From: Gloeopeniophorella convolvens | Lineage: Eukaryota; Basidiomycota; Agaricomycetes; Russulales | DNA length: 64,000 bases | Reading direction: 5' to 3' | Assembly: GCA_022496205.1 (NCBI GenBank) | Contig: WTXD01000058.1 | Coordinates: 62,001 to 126,000, forward strand | Part shown: piece by piece, positions 24,347 to 35,883 of the stretch | Position numbering within the stretch: position 1 is the stretch's first letter | Layout: the number at the start of each line of letters is the position of its first letter | The notes under the pieces: model-generated | What the model was told of the DNA's origin: nothing | What the model saw: the letters and a program-made list of their open reading frames with translations, nothing else | The model's database searches: none | Position numbers and translations under genes: made by a program

Positions 24347-26025
24347 ATGAAGCTCTCCACCGCGTTTTTGGCTCAAGTCGGCTTGGCTCTCGTTTTTGTG
24401 CAAAGTGCCAACGCACAGGCGCAACAGTGGGGTCAGCCACTAATTGCGCCCTTCCTAATTCATGGTGCTGACTTTCATTCACATAGATCAATGTGGTGGC
24501 ATCGGATGGAGCGGCGCGGCGAGTATGCAGCCGTGATCACTAAGTTTCGCCCCATGTACTCACAGCCACCATCTCTCAACAGCTTGCATCTCCGGCACGA
24601 CTTGCACGGTCATTAATCCCTATTACTCGTATGTCTCTTGTCTTCCCCTAGTTGCGACTTTCCTAATAAATGTCGGATATCCAGCCAGTGCCTCCCTGGT
24701 TCAGCAGCCCCGCCACCAAGCAGCTCATCTTCTAGCCCACCTACGACGACATCCAGTCCTCCGAGTAGCTCGTCTGTGCCTCCCAGCAGCTCCTCGAGCT
24801 CTCCTCCCAGCTCGTCCTCAGGCGTCCCTGCCGCATGCGCGACACCGTCCACCGTCTCGGGTTTCAGCAACTCCAAGCTGCCCAACCCGTTCCTGTTCGA
24901 CGACGGCACTGCTGTCGCCACTGCTGACGATTGGCAATGCCGTCGTGCCCAGATCGCATCATTGATCCAAGGCTATGAGGCCGGCACGCTCCCGCCTAAA
25001 CCGTCGACTGTGACGGCGACGTTCAGCAAGTCGGGAAATACCGGCACCCTCACGGTCACCACCAGCAACGGTGGCACGTCCATCAACTGGTCGAACACTA
25101 TCACGTATCCTTCCGGCACTGCTCCGGCAGGTGGATGGCCGTTGGTCATTGCCTACGAGGGAGGTAGCATCCCCATTCCGAGCGGAGTAAGTCACGCACA
25201 GCTCTCCTAGTATGAGCTCGGATCTGACTCTTCTCCCTGGTTCAGATTGCCACCCTGAACTACGCGAACTCGAATATGGCTCAGCAAAACGACGGAACCA
25301 GCCGTGGTGTCGGCTTGTTCTACAACCTCTACGGCAAGACCCACAGCGCGTCCGCCATGACAGCGTGGGTCTGGGGGGTCTCACGCATCATCGACGCTCT
25401 CGAGGCCACCTCAGCTGCTCAGATCAACACCCAGAAGCTCGCCGTCACCGGCTGCTCGCGCGATGGCAAGGGCGCACTCATGGCCGGCGCATTCGAGGAG
25501 CGCATCGCCCTCACCATCCCGCAGGAGTCCGGCTCGGGTGGTGACGCATGCTGGCGCTTGAGTCTGTACGAGCAGAACAGCGGCAGCGCCGTGCAGACCG
25601 CGACGGAGATCGTGACGGAGAACGTCTGGTTCAGCACGAACTTCGCCAACTACGTCAACAACCTCAACTCGCTGCCGTTCGACCACCACCTGCTGATCGC
25701 AATGGTTGCGCCGCGCGGCCTGATCTCGTACGAGAACACAGACTACGTCTGGCTCAGCCCGCTCTCCAGTTTCGGATGCGTCACCGCCGCGCACACCGTC
25801 TACACCGCCCTCGGCGTTCCCCAGAACCACGGCTTCGAGCAAGTCGGCGGACATGCCCACTGCGCGTGGCCAACCAGCTTGACGCCAACCCTCAACGCGT
25901 TCTTTAACCGGTTCTTGCTCGGCCAGAACGTCACCACCAATGAGTGGTCGACCAACAACGTGTTCAACGGCGTCACGTGGACCCAGTCTGACTGGATCGA
26001 CTGGTCGACGCCTACCCTCACCTAA
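24347..26025 (+). CDS. 4-O-methyl-glucuronoyl methylesterase with CBM1 (CE15)
   Basis: This secreted hemicellulase cleaves the ester between lignin alcohols and 4-O-methylglucuronic acid of xylan. The signal peptide is [21 protein letters not shown] fungal cellulose-binding module (CBM1) is assembled from three small exons: [30 protein letters not shown] and QCLPGS, with the usual Cys and aromatic pattern. A Ser/Pro linker (about 24710-24835) precedes the CE15 domain. Its catalytic Ser lies in [14 protein letters not shown], the Glu in [14 protein letters not shown] and the His in [18 protein letters not shown] and NFVN-like [11 protein letters not shown] are also typical. The length and C-terminus (IDWSTPTLT) fit the family. 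It is strong evidence for a plant-cell-wall degrading lifestyle. Confidence 0.93.
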
Positions 26026-26419
26026 TTTGCGGAGTTAGGTCCACATGAGTTATCTCAGCTCATGCATGCATTATACCAATTGGTTCAAGGAGTGGCAGAA
26101 GATGTAGTAGTTTCACTCGTTGAACTTGTGTGTGCGTCTTGTGGTAGTCCTATGTCCTCATTCTTTAGTAAAATCCATGGATGTCGATGTTGCTCGAACC
26201 GCATGAGTTGGAGTACCGTTGCCCCTGCAACACTCTACGTAGGTCAATGGGTCGGACGACACCGTGACCGGACTTCCTGCACTTCTGCTATCACACACGA
26301 CTCGCCACCGCCCCAGTGTCCTGTTTCCGTCGGGCTACAGTACATATGATACAGAACAAGATCAGGTATGCAGATAAATCATGAGAGTATGTATGTGGCG
26401 CGTGTGAGAGAGAGTATGA

Positions 26420-28825
26420 TCATGACTTTCCAGTCCGTAGGAGACGTGAGAACGTGCCCTCGATCGTGATTTTTTTCATGATGGTAGGTTCTGGGGCTGA
26501 TGGGCGCGTGATGAGAACACAAGACCAAGGCTGGGGAAGGGAGCACTTACGATCTGTCAGATTTTCCTCCTTCACCTTACGCTTGATGCTATCCATGACC
26601 TCGTTCACAGACGACCGATCCAGGTCACCGCGCGCCTTCATGAGACCCTCCACAAACGCGAGATTCGGCCCATGGACCTTCGCGAACGACCAGAACGAGA
26701 GGAACGCGAGGCTCTTTGATGCCTCGAGCAGCGCAAGGACCATCTCGACGACCTCGAAGTACGACTCGAGCTCCTTTGCGGGCTTGAGCGTGCTGAAGAA
26801 CTTGAACGCCTCCGCGACGTCGTCCTTGATACGTTCCGTTGCCGCCGGCATGCGCAGCTTCTGTGTGTTCGCAAGCGCAGTGAGGTACGTAACGAGGAAC
26901 GCATCGAGCAAGTCCTCGACAAGCAGCTCGAGCAGCGACCCGTTCAGGTACGTCTGGTAGTCCGCCATGTAGTCGCGCATCGTCTCGACGATCTGCACGA
27001 CGATGCCGTCGTACCACGGGCCCTGGAACAGCTGGCGCGTTGCGGGGCGCATGTCGTTGAAGATGATGTCGATGAGCACCTGCGTGCAGCGCTTCGCGAC
27101 GTCGAGGTACCCGTCGATCGCGTCGTTCAGCCGCTCGTTGATCTGCCCGCTGTACTTGGGCGACACAAGCGGCTCGAGCCGCGCGGAGAGCGCCTCGGTG
27201 TAGTCCGCAGACTTGATCTGGTCATTCGCGAGCGCAATGACGTACTCAACCAGCCCGCCCGGCGTTTCCTCCGGCTTGTCCACCGTCTTCTTGTATTCCA
27301 CGTCGACGAGCCGTGTCCATTGATCCTGTACGCCGCGCATGACACGGTTCGCCTCGCCGACGACGCGCGCGAGGATGGCGCCTTGTCCACTCTCTGTCGC
27401 CGCGTCGACTTGCTGATTCACCATCTGGAAGAGGATTACCGCGCCTTGCATGCCGTACTGCCCGTCTGCATCCAACTCGGGTGGCTCGGCGCGGGCGGTG
27501 AACTCGGCCACCTCGGTCTTCATCAGATTCGTGCTCCACTCGTCGAGTTTCTTGACGATCAGCTGGAGGTAGTCCTCGATGAGCGACTGCTCCTTGCCGT
27601 CCAGCAACGGCGGCTCGAGGAGCTCGGGCGGAATCTCGAGTTCCTTCATACTGCTCTTGTACTCCTTAAGCCATGCATGAAGCGTGAGGAGCGCGCTCGC
27701 CTCTGGCTCGGATGCGGCGAGCCGTAGAATGGTCGCGTTGAGCGCCCTGTGGTATTCGCGGATGAAGTGTGAATACGCATCCCAATCCGGAGGGAAGCAC
27801 GCGACGACGTCGCGTTCCAGCGCGATCAAGTCCTGGTAAACCCATCCTAGATTCTCGATGAAACCTATGGGGTCTTTCTCGTCGCGCAGATAGGCAGCCT
27901 CAAACTTGGCTTTGATAGATTCCGAGATGTTCTTCATGATTTTAGAACGGTAGTGCTTGATTACGCGCGCATTAGCCTGCATAGACTTGAACTTGGACGC
28001 AGCGTCCAACTTTGCCGCCTTTTTTACGAGCCGGATAGCAATCGCCTGGGAAAATGTCAGTATAAAAAGTGCGAGACGGGCCCAGAACTCACTTTCTCAT
28101 CCTCCTTCCCCTCAATCTCCGCAATTTTCACGATCTTGACAATGACCTCGGGGTGACCTGCCCTCGCAAGAGGCAGCATATTTCGCGCGAGTTCCATGAC
28201 ATATTCGTCAAATGCCTCGATGATGCGCGTGAGGCGCTCGAATCTGCGGGCGAGATTGTTGCGCGACTGAGCGGTCGCCTTTTTGGCCTGGTGCATCGTC
28301 TGGTTGCGGAATGCTTCCAGCTGGGTGAGCTGGAGGTGTATGCGGAGGAGGTTTGGCGCGGGGCCGAGCAAGTCGTCCTGGTCTGCAGCAAGCATGTCCT
28401 CGATGCTGTCTAGCCGCGAATTCATCTCGAGCAAATTGTTGACCATCTCCTCGGTCTGCTCGAAATTCCTATGCACCATTGACACCTGGGATATCGTCAG
28501 CACAATACATGCGACGAAATTGAGGACGACGTACTCGGCTGATTTGGTCAAATGTCGAGACAACGTTCTGCGGGTCGCTGCACATCCGGTCGATAGTGAC
28601 CATCTCATCCTTGATCGTCTGCACGTTACCGCGCGTGCCGAAAAGTTTACGCAGACTGTCGCTGGTCGCGCTGAGCTGCTCCTTGACGCCGCCCTTGAGG
28701 CGAATGTCGATGGAGGCCTTCTCCTTCTCGAGTTTCTTACGGAACGTAGGGATCTTCATGAGGTCGTCTGGGGATTGGAGGTACTCGCCGATGGCCTGAG
28801 CGGCTGATATTGTTGGTGCGGCCAT
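26420..28825 (-). CDS. SEC6: Exocyst complex subunit SEC6
   Basis: The protein of about 745 residues is largely alpha-helical and starts MAAPTISAAQAIGEYLQSPD. It has the N-terminal coiled region (VSMVHRNFEQTEEMVNNLLE, DSIEDMLAADQDDLLGPAPN) and the C-terminal Sec6 fold (GFIENLGWVYQDLIALERDV, LNDAIDGYLDVAKRCTQVLI, WYDGIVVQIVETMRDYMADY, LARFLVTYL-like AFLVTYLTALANTQKLRMP). The end reads PTIMKKITIEGTFSRLLRTG after a last short intron. The exocyst tethers secretory vesicles at the plasma membrane for polarised growth at the hyphal tip. Three or four introns are inferred. Divergent from COQ6, with about 225 bp between start codons. The gene looks intact. Confidence 0.88.
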
Positions 28826-29050
28826 GGCTGTGCGCTGCGGCGAGGCCCCTGTGCGGATGCGAATGCAGTCCTTTCACGGAGACCGATGTGCGCAGCCGCT
28901 GTGTGATGGTGATGATCTCGGACCTGCGGCGCGTGCACGATTCAATTGTTTCCGCACGGAGAGCGCTCCGGACTCCCGCTCTCGGCCGGTTGCATTGAAC
29001 AGAACAGAACGCTCCGAGTCTGGGCGCGAATAACTTGATCAACCACCTCG
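28826..29050. promoter_or_regulatory. Shared divergent promoter SEC6/COQ6
   Basis: Only 225 bp separate the start codons of SEC6 (minus) and COQ6 (plus), so both 5' UTRs and promoters must lie here. No clear TATA element is visible, which fits two housekeeping genes. Confidence 0.6.
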
Positions 29051-31010
29051 ATGTCGTTGCGCGGTGCGACACTGAGCGCGCGGCTTGCGCTGAGCCAAGC
29101 TTCCACAAGATGCTCTATGCGAGTTTCTGTGCGTCGTTACTCTGCCACAAACGCAGGGGGCACTTCAGGACACGAAGAAAGTGACGTCGTGATTGTCGGT
29201 GGTGGACCAGCAGGTTTAGCACTTGCGAGTGCACTCGGTGCGTCGTTGTGGCCTCTATCCTAGCTCTCCCCTGACTCTCAGTCTTAGGGTCGAATGAAAT
29301 CCCAGTCAAGGTGACGCTGGTAGAGGGCGGGGATTTGGGGAAGGTCCGCGATTGGACCATGTCCCCAGACGCGTACTCGAACAGAGTCGTTTCCCTTACA
29401 AACACTTCCCTGAACTTCCTTGAAGGTGTGATGAATATTCGCCTTGATGTCGTCCGTGCTGATTGAGTTAGAGATTGGTGCATGGGAACACGTTGAGGTC
29501 GGGCGCACTTGTGCCGTTGAGGACATGCAGGTACGGGCATGTTCGGCAATATCTTCCACCCTTCTCATATACCCCAGGTGTGGGATGGGATCTCAGGTGC
29601 ACGCATTGAGTTCAATGCAGCTGCATTGGGAGTAGGCAGCCCTACACAGCAGGGACAAATGTCCCGTCTGACTGAGAACCTGAACCTTCAACGAGGCCTT
29701 CTCCGCCACCTGGACGGACGTTCGAATGTTACTCTACTCGACAATACCAAAGTGGAGAACATTCTCAGCGACGACATTCCGGGCGGAGGTTGGCCGATGC
29801 TCCAGCTTTCCAACGGGCACGTCTTACGTGCTCGGCTCTTGGTATGTTTGGTATTTATGACCTGATCTGTGTTCCGACTTTTATCGCAGGTTGGCGCCGA
29901 TGGCATCAACTCTCCGGTTCGCGCATACTCCAAGATTGACTCCTATGGCTGGGATTACCAAACCCGGGCAATCGTTGCGACCCTCCACCATCCGCCACAA
30001 ACATTCGTGCCAAACACAACTGCCTATCAGCGCTTCCTTCCCACCGGCCCCATTGCCTTCCTCCCACTCTCTCCGACCGTTTCATCACTTGTCTGGTCCA
30101 CCAAGCCCGAGCTGGCCGCCATCCTAACCAAGACGGACCCTGAAAACTTGGCATACATGATTAACGCCGCATTCCGCCTCCCAGAACTGTCCATGCGCTA
30201 TCTACATGCGCGCCTCCTCGAAGCGCCCACCATCACCCCTGCCGCATTGCGCGACGAAATAGCTTTCCGCGAACAAGCACACGGCACCCCACCACACGCA
30301 TCTGTACTCGCTGAACCGACCGCCGGCGTGCCCACACAGGACGGCGGCGCGCTACCGCCGCTCGTCACGCACGTGCAGCCGGGTAGCGCCGCGTCGTTCC
30401 CGCTGCGTCTGCGGCACGCCGAGTCCTACCTTGGCCCACGCACTGCCCTTGTCGGCGACGCTGCACACGTAGTGCACCCGCTCGCCGGGCAGGGGCTCAA
30501 CCTCGGCCTCGGTGACGCGGCGGCGCTCGCGCGCTGCGTACGCGACGCCGTCGCGCGTGGCGGTGACGTTGGTGCGCATGCTCCTCTCTGTATTGCACGC
30601 TACGCGCGGGCTGATTATCGCGCCACGCAGGCTCGTACACGGCGCTCGCACCTTACGCGCGCGCACGCTATCTCGAGAACCACGCAGTCATGGGCGCGGT
30701 CGACAAGCTGCACAAGCTGTACGCGCGCACGGAGGCGCCTGTCGTGTGGGCGCGGAGCACAGGGCTCGAAGTTATCAACGAGCTGGACACGCTCAAGGCG
30801 GGGCTCATGGGCGCTGCAGGTGCTTCACCTAGATCGAGCGCTGGCGTTGGCGGGCTCGCGGATGCGCTTGCGAGTGGCGTGGAGATGGTGACTGGTGGCG
30901 CACGCGTGGCGCAGGCAGTTGCGGGAGGGCTGCAGGCAGTTGCGGTTGGCGCGCTGCAGCAGCTGGCGAGAGCCGCCGCTGGCTCTGGATCGGAGCAGAA
31001 ATCGTCATAG
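29051..31010 (+). CDS. COQ6: Ubiquinone biosynthesis monooxygenase COQ6
   Basis: A flavin monooxygenase of the UbiH/Coq6 family acts in C5-hydroxylation of the coenzyme Q ring. The N-terminus is rich in Arg and Ser (SMRVSVRRYSATNAGG), typical of a mitochondrial presequence. The FAD motif is DVVIVGGGPAGLALASALG, the DG motif GADGINSPVRAYSKID, and the GD motif TALVGDAAHVVHPLAGQGLN with LGLGDAAALA. The family-typical C-terminus is VDKLHKLYARTEAPVVWARS followed by TGLEVINELDTLK. About six introns rejoin in frame, e.g. ASALG to SNEIPVKVTL. The last 55 residues are an Ala/Val/Gly-rich extension; the DNA encoding it is duplicated at about 34.85 kb as the start of a tandem duplication. Confidence 0.9.
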
Positions 31011-31225
31011 ATGCTGACTTGATTCGCAAGGCCCTACTCTGGTGCGCGAATAGATGCTTGGATCAACTGCGTGTGTGAATTCAAGCCCACCTGGGGACGC
31101 CTGAGCGCTACCCATGGCCAAAAACAAGGGGCCGAACCAACCCACTCTCTGTAGACCTTAGCGCTTCTCCGGCCTGTCGAAAATCCAGTGATTCGATGTC
31201 AGAATGTCAAGCACGGGGTGTGAAA

Positions 31226-31588
31226 GGCTCGCGCGGACAGGCGCCGGCCGGAATCCAGCGACCGGTGAGAGGGTGAGTAAATTCGGGGCCGAGGCCGACG
31301 GTTTTCCCGAAGTTGGCCTCATCCCGCTGACTCGCAGCCTCCGCAAACGCGGGGTAGAAGGCCTTGTTGAGCTGGTGACCGAGTCTCTTACTACGCCGAC
31401 AATGGCAAGCATTATGATGTACCTCCGTTAGAGTCTCTGAGCCTAAAGTGGCGCGTGTGGCAGTCGCGTCGGAGGCTGCAAGTCCGAAGCGGGATAAGGC
31501 CAACTTCGGGCAAATCGTCGGCCTCGGCCCCGAATTTACTCACCCTCTCACCGGTCGCTGGATCCCGACCGGCGCCTGTCCGCGCGAC
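31226..31588. repeat. Long inverted repeat (arms about 117 bp, loop about 128 bp)
   Basis: The sequence at 31226-31342 matches the reverse complement of 31471-31588 with few mismatches, for instance the shared core GAATTTACTCACCCTCTCAC and its complement. A transcript would fold into a long hairpin. Unit B has a diverged copy of the right arm only (about 35365-35510), so the left arm arose or was lost after the duplication. Confidence 0.85.
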
Positions 31589-31923
31589 TCGCCTCGCGCA
31601 AGCCGCCTCCAATTCGTTCTATCGCACGACTCACTGCTTCTCGTTTCTTTCGGACACGCTTCTGCTCCCGGAGGGCAACTCCGCCAGTGCATCTGGGCGC
31701 GCACCCGTGGGTAGCAATAACGACGAACCGCCAAGAATAGGTTTTCCTCGCATCATGTGGTTGTTGGCGGCGCTGCTCTAACACTGTAAATGCTATCTGT
31801 TCAGAACCCACGGCGTTCTATCAGCGGCGCGTATGGGCATGGTCTGGTCTATTTTGCGCGTTCATGTGACTGTGGCTCTACAGGCCCCGGAGCACCTTAC
31901 ATTGGGTTGAGGGGTGGGGCTGG

Positions 31924-31931
31924 TTTATAAA
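31924..31931 (+). promoter_or_regulatory. TATA box of FMO-A
   Basis: TTTATAAA lies 70 nt upstream of the FMO-A start codon. The equivalent TTTATAAG is kept upstream of FMO-B. Confidence 0.55.
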
Positions 31932-32000
31932 CCAGTCAGTAGCTTGCGCCTTTCTTCGTTGAGTCTTTGGCAGCCCTGTGTCTCGTATACCTAGCCTCCA

Positions 32001-34187
32001 ATGGCTGTGGAGTCTACAGACGTCCTCGTGGTACCCCCGCTCTCGTTCTCTGCCTTTGCGTTCTCTAATACTCAGGTCATGCCACATAGGTTGGTGCCGG
32101 TCCCACCGGTCTCGTCGCCGCACTTGTGCTTGCGCAGAATGGCGTGCCCGTGCGCATCATCGACAGCCTTGCGAGCGCGCCTCGCAGCCAGCGCGGTGCT
32201 GGGATTGCAGTGCGCACTGTCTGTCCTAATCGCCTCCTGCAAACGCTGACGTGACGCAGGGCCGCACGCTCGAGCTGTACCACTTCCTCGGCGTGCTGCC
32301 CGAGGTGCAGCAGCGCGCCATGGACGCGCTACCGATCAAGGCGTATGATGTATCTGGCAACCTCACGAAGACGTTCACGATGATTATTCTCGTCCCATCG
32401 ACGCCTGCTGCGCCCTGGGTGCGATCCACCCCTCTTTCGCCCTGCGCGCTGCTAATACGGAATAGCCAAATATGGTTTTCTTAGGACAAAGCACCGTGTG
32501 TGGGATCCTGCGGAAGCAGCTCGAGGAGCTCGGGGTGCACGTCGAAATGGCCACCACGTTCGAGGGGTGCGAGGAGCGTGACGACGGCGTTTCGGTTTCG
32601 TTGAAGAAGACCCAGCAGGAGCAGACGGTGCGACAAGTTGTGAGAGCAAAGTATGTGATTGGGGCCGATGGTGCGAGAGGTGGGTGCCCGTTGTGCATGT
32701 GACGACGCTGGTCTGACAAGGTGATTCGAAGGGCTGGTCAGGTCGAGCCAGGGACTGAAGTTCTCGGGCAACAGCCATGATGTCCGCCTGATCATTGGAG
32801 ACGTGGAAGTTTTCGGGCTCGACGCCCAGGTGTGTTCTCTCAAAGCCAAAATTTGGGTAAATCGTACTGAGGACGACATTTGCGAAGCATTGGCACAAGT
32901 TCCGTGACTTTCCCAATAACTCGTGCGTGGCTGCCCTTGTTTGGCTCCGGAATCACCAATTCAGGTTTTGCTAGGGTCATGTTGCGCGCTACCGAGAACA
33001 CCGAGGAGAGGCTATATCAGCTCATGAGTGGAGGCCCGGGTCTCGACCACGCAAGAGCTCTCAAGGATCACGATTACCTCCGCGAGTTCACATACAGCGT
33101 CGCGGGTGTTCCTGGACTCAAGATTGGCCAGATATATTATGCAGCCGAGTGGAGGTCCGTTATTTAACTCCTTATCTCTGCTTTTACTGATGCACAGTTT
33201 GCAGGGCTAATACTCTTATGTCTAGCACATTCTCAAAAGGTCGAGTTTTCATTGCTGGAGGTACGTCGAGTTGCGGGGTTGGCGACCTCTGTGCTGATAG
33301 TGTCGCAGATGCAGCACACATACACAGTCCGTTCGGTGGCCAAGGCATGAACTCAAGCGTGATGGACGCCGTACGTGCTGTGCTCTTCTCGAGCCGTATA
33401 TCATACGTAACATTCGCACCACTAGATGAACCTCGGGTGGAAGCTTGCCCTCGTCTGCAAGAATCACGCCCCGCCCCGACTCCTCGAGACGTACAACCGC
33501 GAGCGCACCCCCGTCATCCGCGAGATGCTCCAGATGACCGACGGCCTCCTCAAGCGCGCCGTTGCAGTGAACAAGGATGCGGCGGCGGCGTGGCAGCGCG
33601 GCACGGAGGTGTCGCAGCTCGGGGTGCACTGCCGCCGGAGCGACATCGTGCGCGACGAGCGCTCCACAGGGGTTGGCGGAGCCGACGAGAGCGCATACGC
33701 GCGGGTTGCAGGCCCGCTGCGCGCTGGCGACCGCGCGCCCGATGCGCCCGGACTGCGCGACGTGCGCAGTGGCGCCGACTGCCGGCTGTTTGACATCTTC
33801 AAGCCTTATCATCATACGGTGGTTGTGCTGGCCGCGCGTGCGGATCCTCCGGCCATTGTGGAATGCCTTCGGAGTTACCCGAAGGCGCTCGTGCGCAGCG
33901 TCGTCGTCTTTCCGCGCGACGCAGCGCAAATTCCGGGTGTTGATGGCGCAGACATTGTTGTGCGGGACGAGGAGGGGCACGCGCTTGCCGCGTACGCGAC
34001 ACGAGAAACCGCGAGCAAGGTCGCGGATGTCGCGGTCATCCGGCCGGACGGTGTCGTTGGGGCGCTCGTTGCTGGTCCTGAGGGTGTCGAGGCATATTTC
34101 TCGCGCATCTTCGTTCGGAGCACTCCCGAGGAGCTTTCGCAGAGCAACATGCGTACAGATTCTAGTTCATTCAAGGCACGGCTGTGA
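32001..34187 (+). CDS. FAD-dependent monooxygenase, phenol-hydroxylase-like (FMO-A)
   Basis: This is a class A flavoprotein hydroxylase closely related to FMO-B and more distantly to FMO1. The first exon MAVESTDVLV joins VGAGPTGLVAALVLAQNG (FAD motif). Then come GIAGRTLELYHFLGVLPE, NMVFLGQSTVCGILRK, the DG motif YVIGADGARG, LIIGDVEVFGLDAQ, HWHKFRDFPNNS, the GD motif RVFIAGDAAHIHSPFGGQGM and the exon from MNLGWKLALVCKNHAPPRLL to the end. The C-terminal thioredoxin-like domain carries YHHTVVVLAARAD and VIRPDGVVGALVAGPEG. All introns rejoin without frame loss, so the gene looks functional. It ends SFKARL, a PTS1-like peroxisomal signal. It probably hydroxylates a phenolic or aromatic substrate with NAD(P)H; the substrate is unknown. 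Confidence 0.87.
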
Positions 34188-34844
34188 TGCGGACATTTTA
34201 GATTCACTCATACGATTTCCACATGCTACCCTTCCGCCGTTGTATAGCAAGATATCATGCAGGTCAGGACTGGCCAGGAGCCCCAATCTATGTGTTCCCA
34301 TTATCCAAAGGCAACCCAAGTGTACCTGTTATCACCTGCACCGTGAAGCGCATGACCTGAATTTGAATAAAGTACACCCGCGGATCTTTGCCAAAGTGCA
34401 GGTGGCACTCCCCTCCATAGGAAAACAAAGTCATTTACGCTCACCGCGGATGTTCGCGTCATGGGCGTCTTTGATCAATGCGAGCACGTCGATGTGAGTC
34501 TCGGGCTGGCAGCCGCCGCCATCGTTCCGGGTCCGGCACTGTCGCGCCCTCCAGCGACCTACACAGCCTTGAACAGTTCCCTCCCACCCGCCACTATACC
34601 TCACCCACGTTTCTCAGTCTGACTTCCACTGCAGCACAACACTCCTGTGTAGTTCTCGACGGGCCTATTGCAACGCCTGGCTGCACCGTTGCACCACGCC
34701 TTTCCAGAATGTCGGGACGCCTGCCGCCTTTATGTTGATGACACCGCCCACGTAACACGGCCTCCAATAACCTCAAGGTGAAGTATGCGATCCGAGAACG
34801 GACGGAAGTCCATGGTGCTGTGAGCTTGCATCTCTACTGGCGCT

Positions 34845-35000
34845 GGCAGGCTAGCGGGTGCGCTTGCGAGTGACGTGGAGATGGTGACTGGTGGGACACG
34901 CGTGGCTCAGGCAGTTGCGGGCGGGCTGCAGGTAGTTGCGGTCGGCGGGCTGCAGCAGCTTGCGGGGGCTGCCGCTGCCTCTGGGCCTGAGGCCTGAGCA
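34845..35000 (+). pseudogene. Relic of COQ6 3' end at duplication junction
   Basis: The sequence GTGGAGATGGTGACTGGTGG and its surroundings match the last 150 bp of COQ6 (30855-31010) with scattered substitutions. The rest of COQ6 is absent, so this is an untranslated duplication scar that marks the left end of unit B. Confidence 0.85.
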
Positions 35001-35810
35001 GAAACACTGAGCGTTGCCTTTCCATCGGCACTGACTTGAACTCGCAAAGCCCAAGTCTAGTATGCGAAAAGATGCTTGAATCAACTGTGTGTGTGAATTC
35101 AAGACCGTCTGAGGACGCCCATGGGCCTGGGCCCTGAGCGCATGAGCACCTGCCTAAAAACAAGGGTCGAACAACTCATTCTATGAATCTTGGCGCTTCT
35201 CTTGCCTGTCAAAAACGCAGCGAATCGATGGCCGGATGTCAAACGTAGGAGAGAAGACCTTGGCGCCCTGGTTCTGTGCGGCAGTCGCACTGCATGCACG
35301 GTAGACTCTTCTGGTGCAGTGCAGAACCAGAAGTCGAGGAGTCTGCCGGCCCGCGCATGCAGTGTCGCGTCGGAGGGCGGAGAGGCCAACTTCGGGCAAA
35401 CCGCCGGCTTCGGCGCCGGAATATCATCTCATCCTGTCGCCGGTCGCCGGGTCCCGGTCCCGGCCAACGCCCGTCCGCGCAAGCCGCCTTCGGTTCGTAA
35501 GCTCTATCGCACGACTCAACGCTTCTCGTTTCTTTCGGACACGTTTCTGCTCCCGGACACTGCGTCAACTCCGCCAGCGCATCTGGGCGCACACCCGTGG
35601 GCAGCGATAACGACGAACTACCAAGAATAGGCTCTCCTCGCATCATGTGGTTGCCGGCGGCGCCGCTCTAACACTGTCAATGCTGTCTGTTCAGGACGCA
35701 CGGCGCTCTGTTAGTGGCGTGTATGGGCATGACCTAGTCTGTTTTGCATGCTCATGTGCCTGTGGCTCCGCAGCCTCTGGGGCACCTTACATTAGATTGA
35801 GGGAGGCGGG

Positions 35811-35818
35811 TTTATAAG
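35811..35818 (+). promoter_or_regulatory. TATA box of FMO-B
   Basis: TTTATAAG lies 73 nt upstream of the FMO-B start codon, at the same place as in FMO-A. Confidence 0.55.
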
Positions 35819-35883
35819 TTAGCTGGCTTGCGCCTTTCTTCGTCGAGCCTTTGGCTGCCTCTGTTTCGTACACCTAGCCTTCA

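Larger units (their letters stand above)
30845..34380 (+). repeat. Tandem duplication unit A (COQ6 3' end + spacer + FMO-A)
   Basis: The segment from the last COQ6 exon, through about 1 kb of spacer, to just past the FMO-A stop codon is repeated in the same order and orientation at about 34.85-38.24 kb. Similarity is visible in the COQ6 tail, in spacer blocks (e.g. CGCATCATGTGGTTG and the TTTATAA promoter) and throughout the FMO gene and its 3' flank. The boundaries are estimates from reading. Confidence 0.8.
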
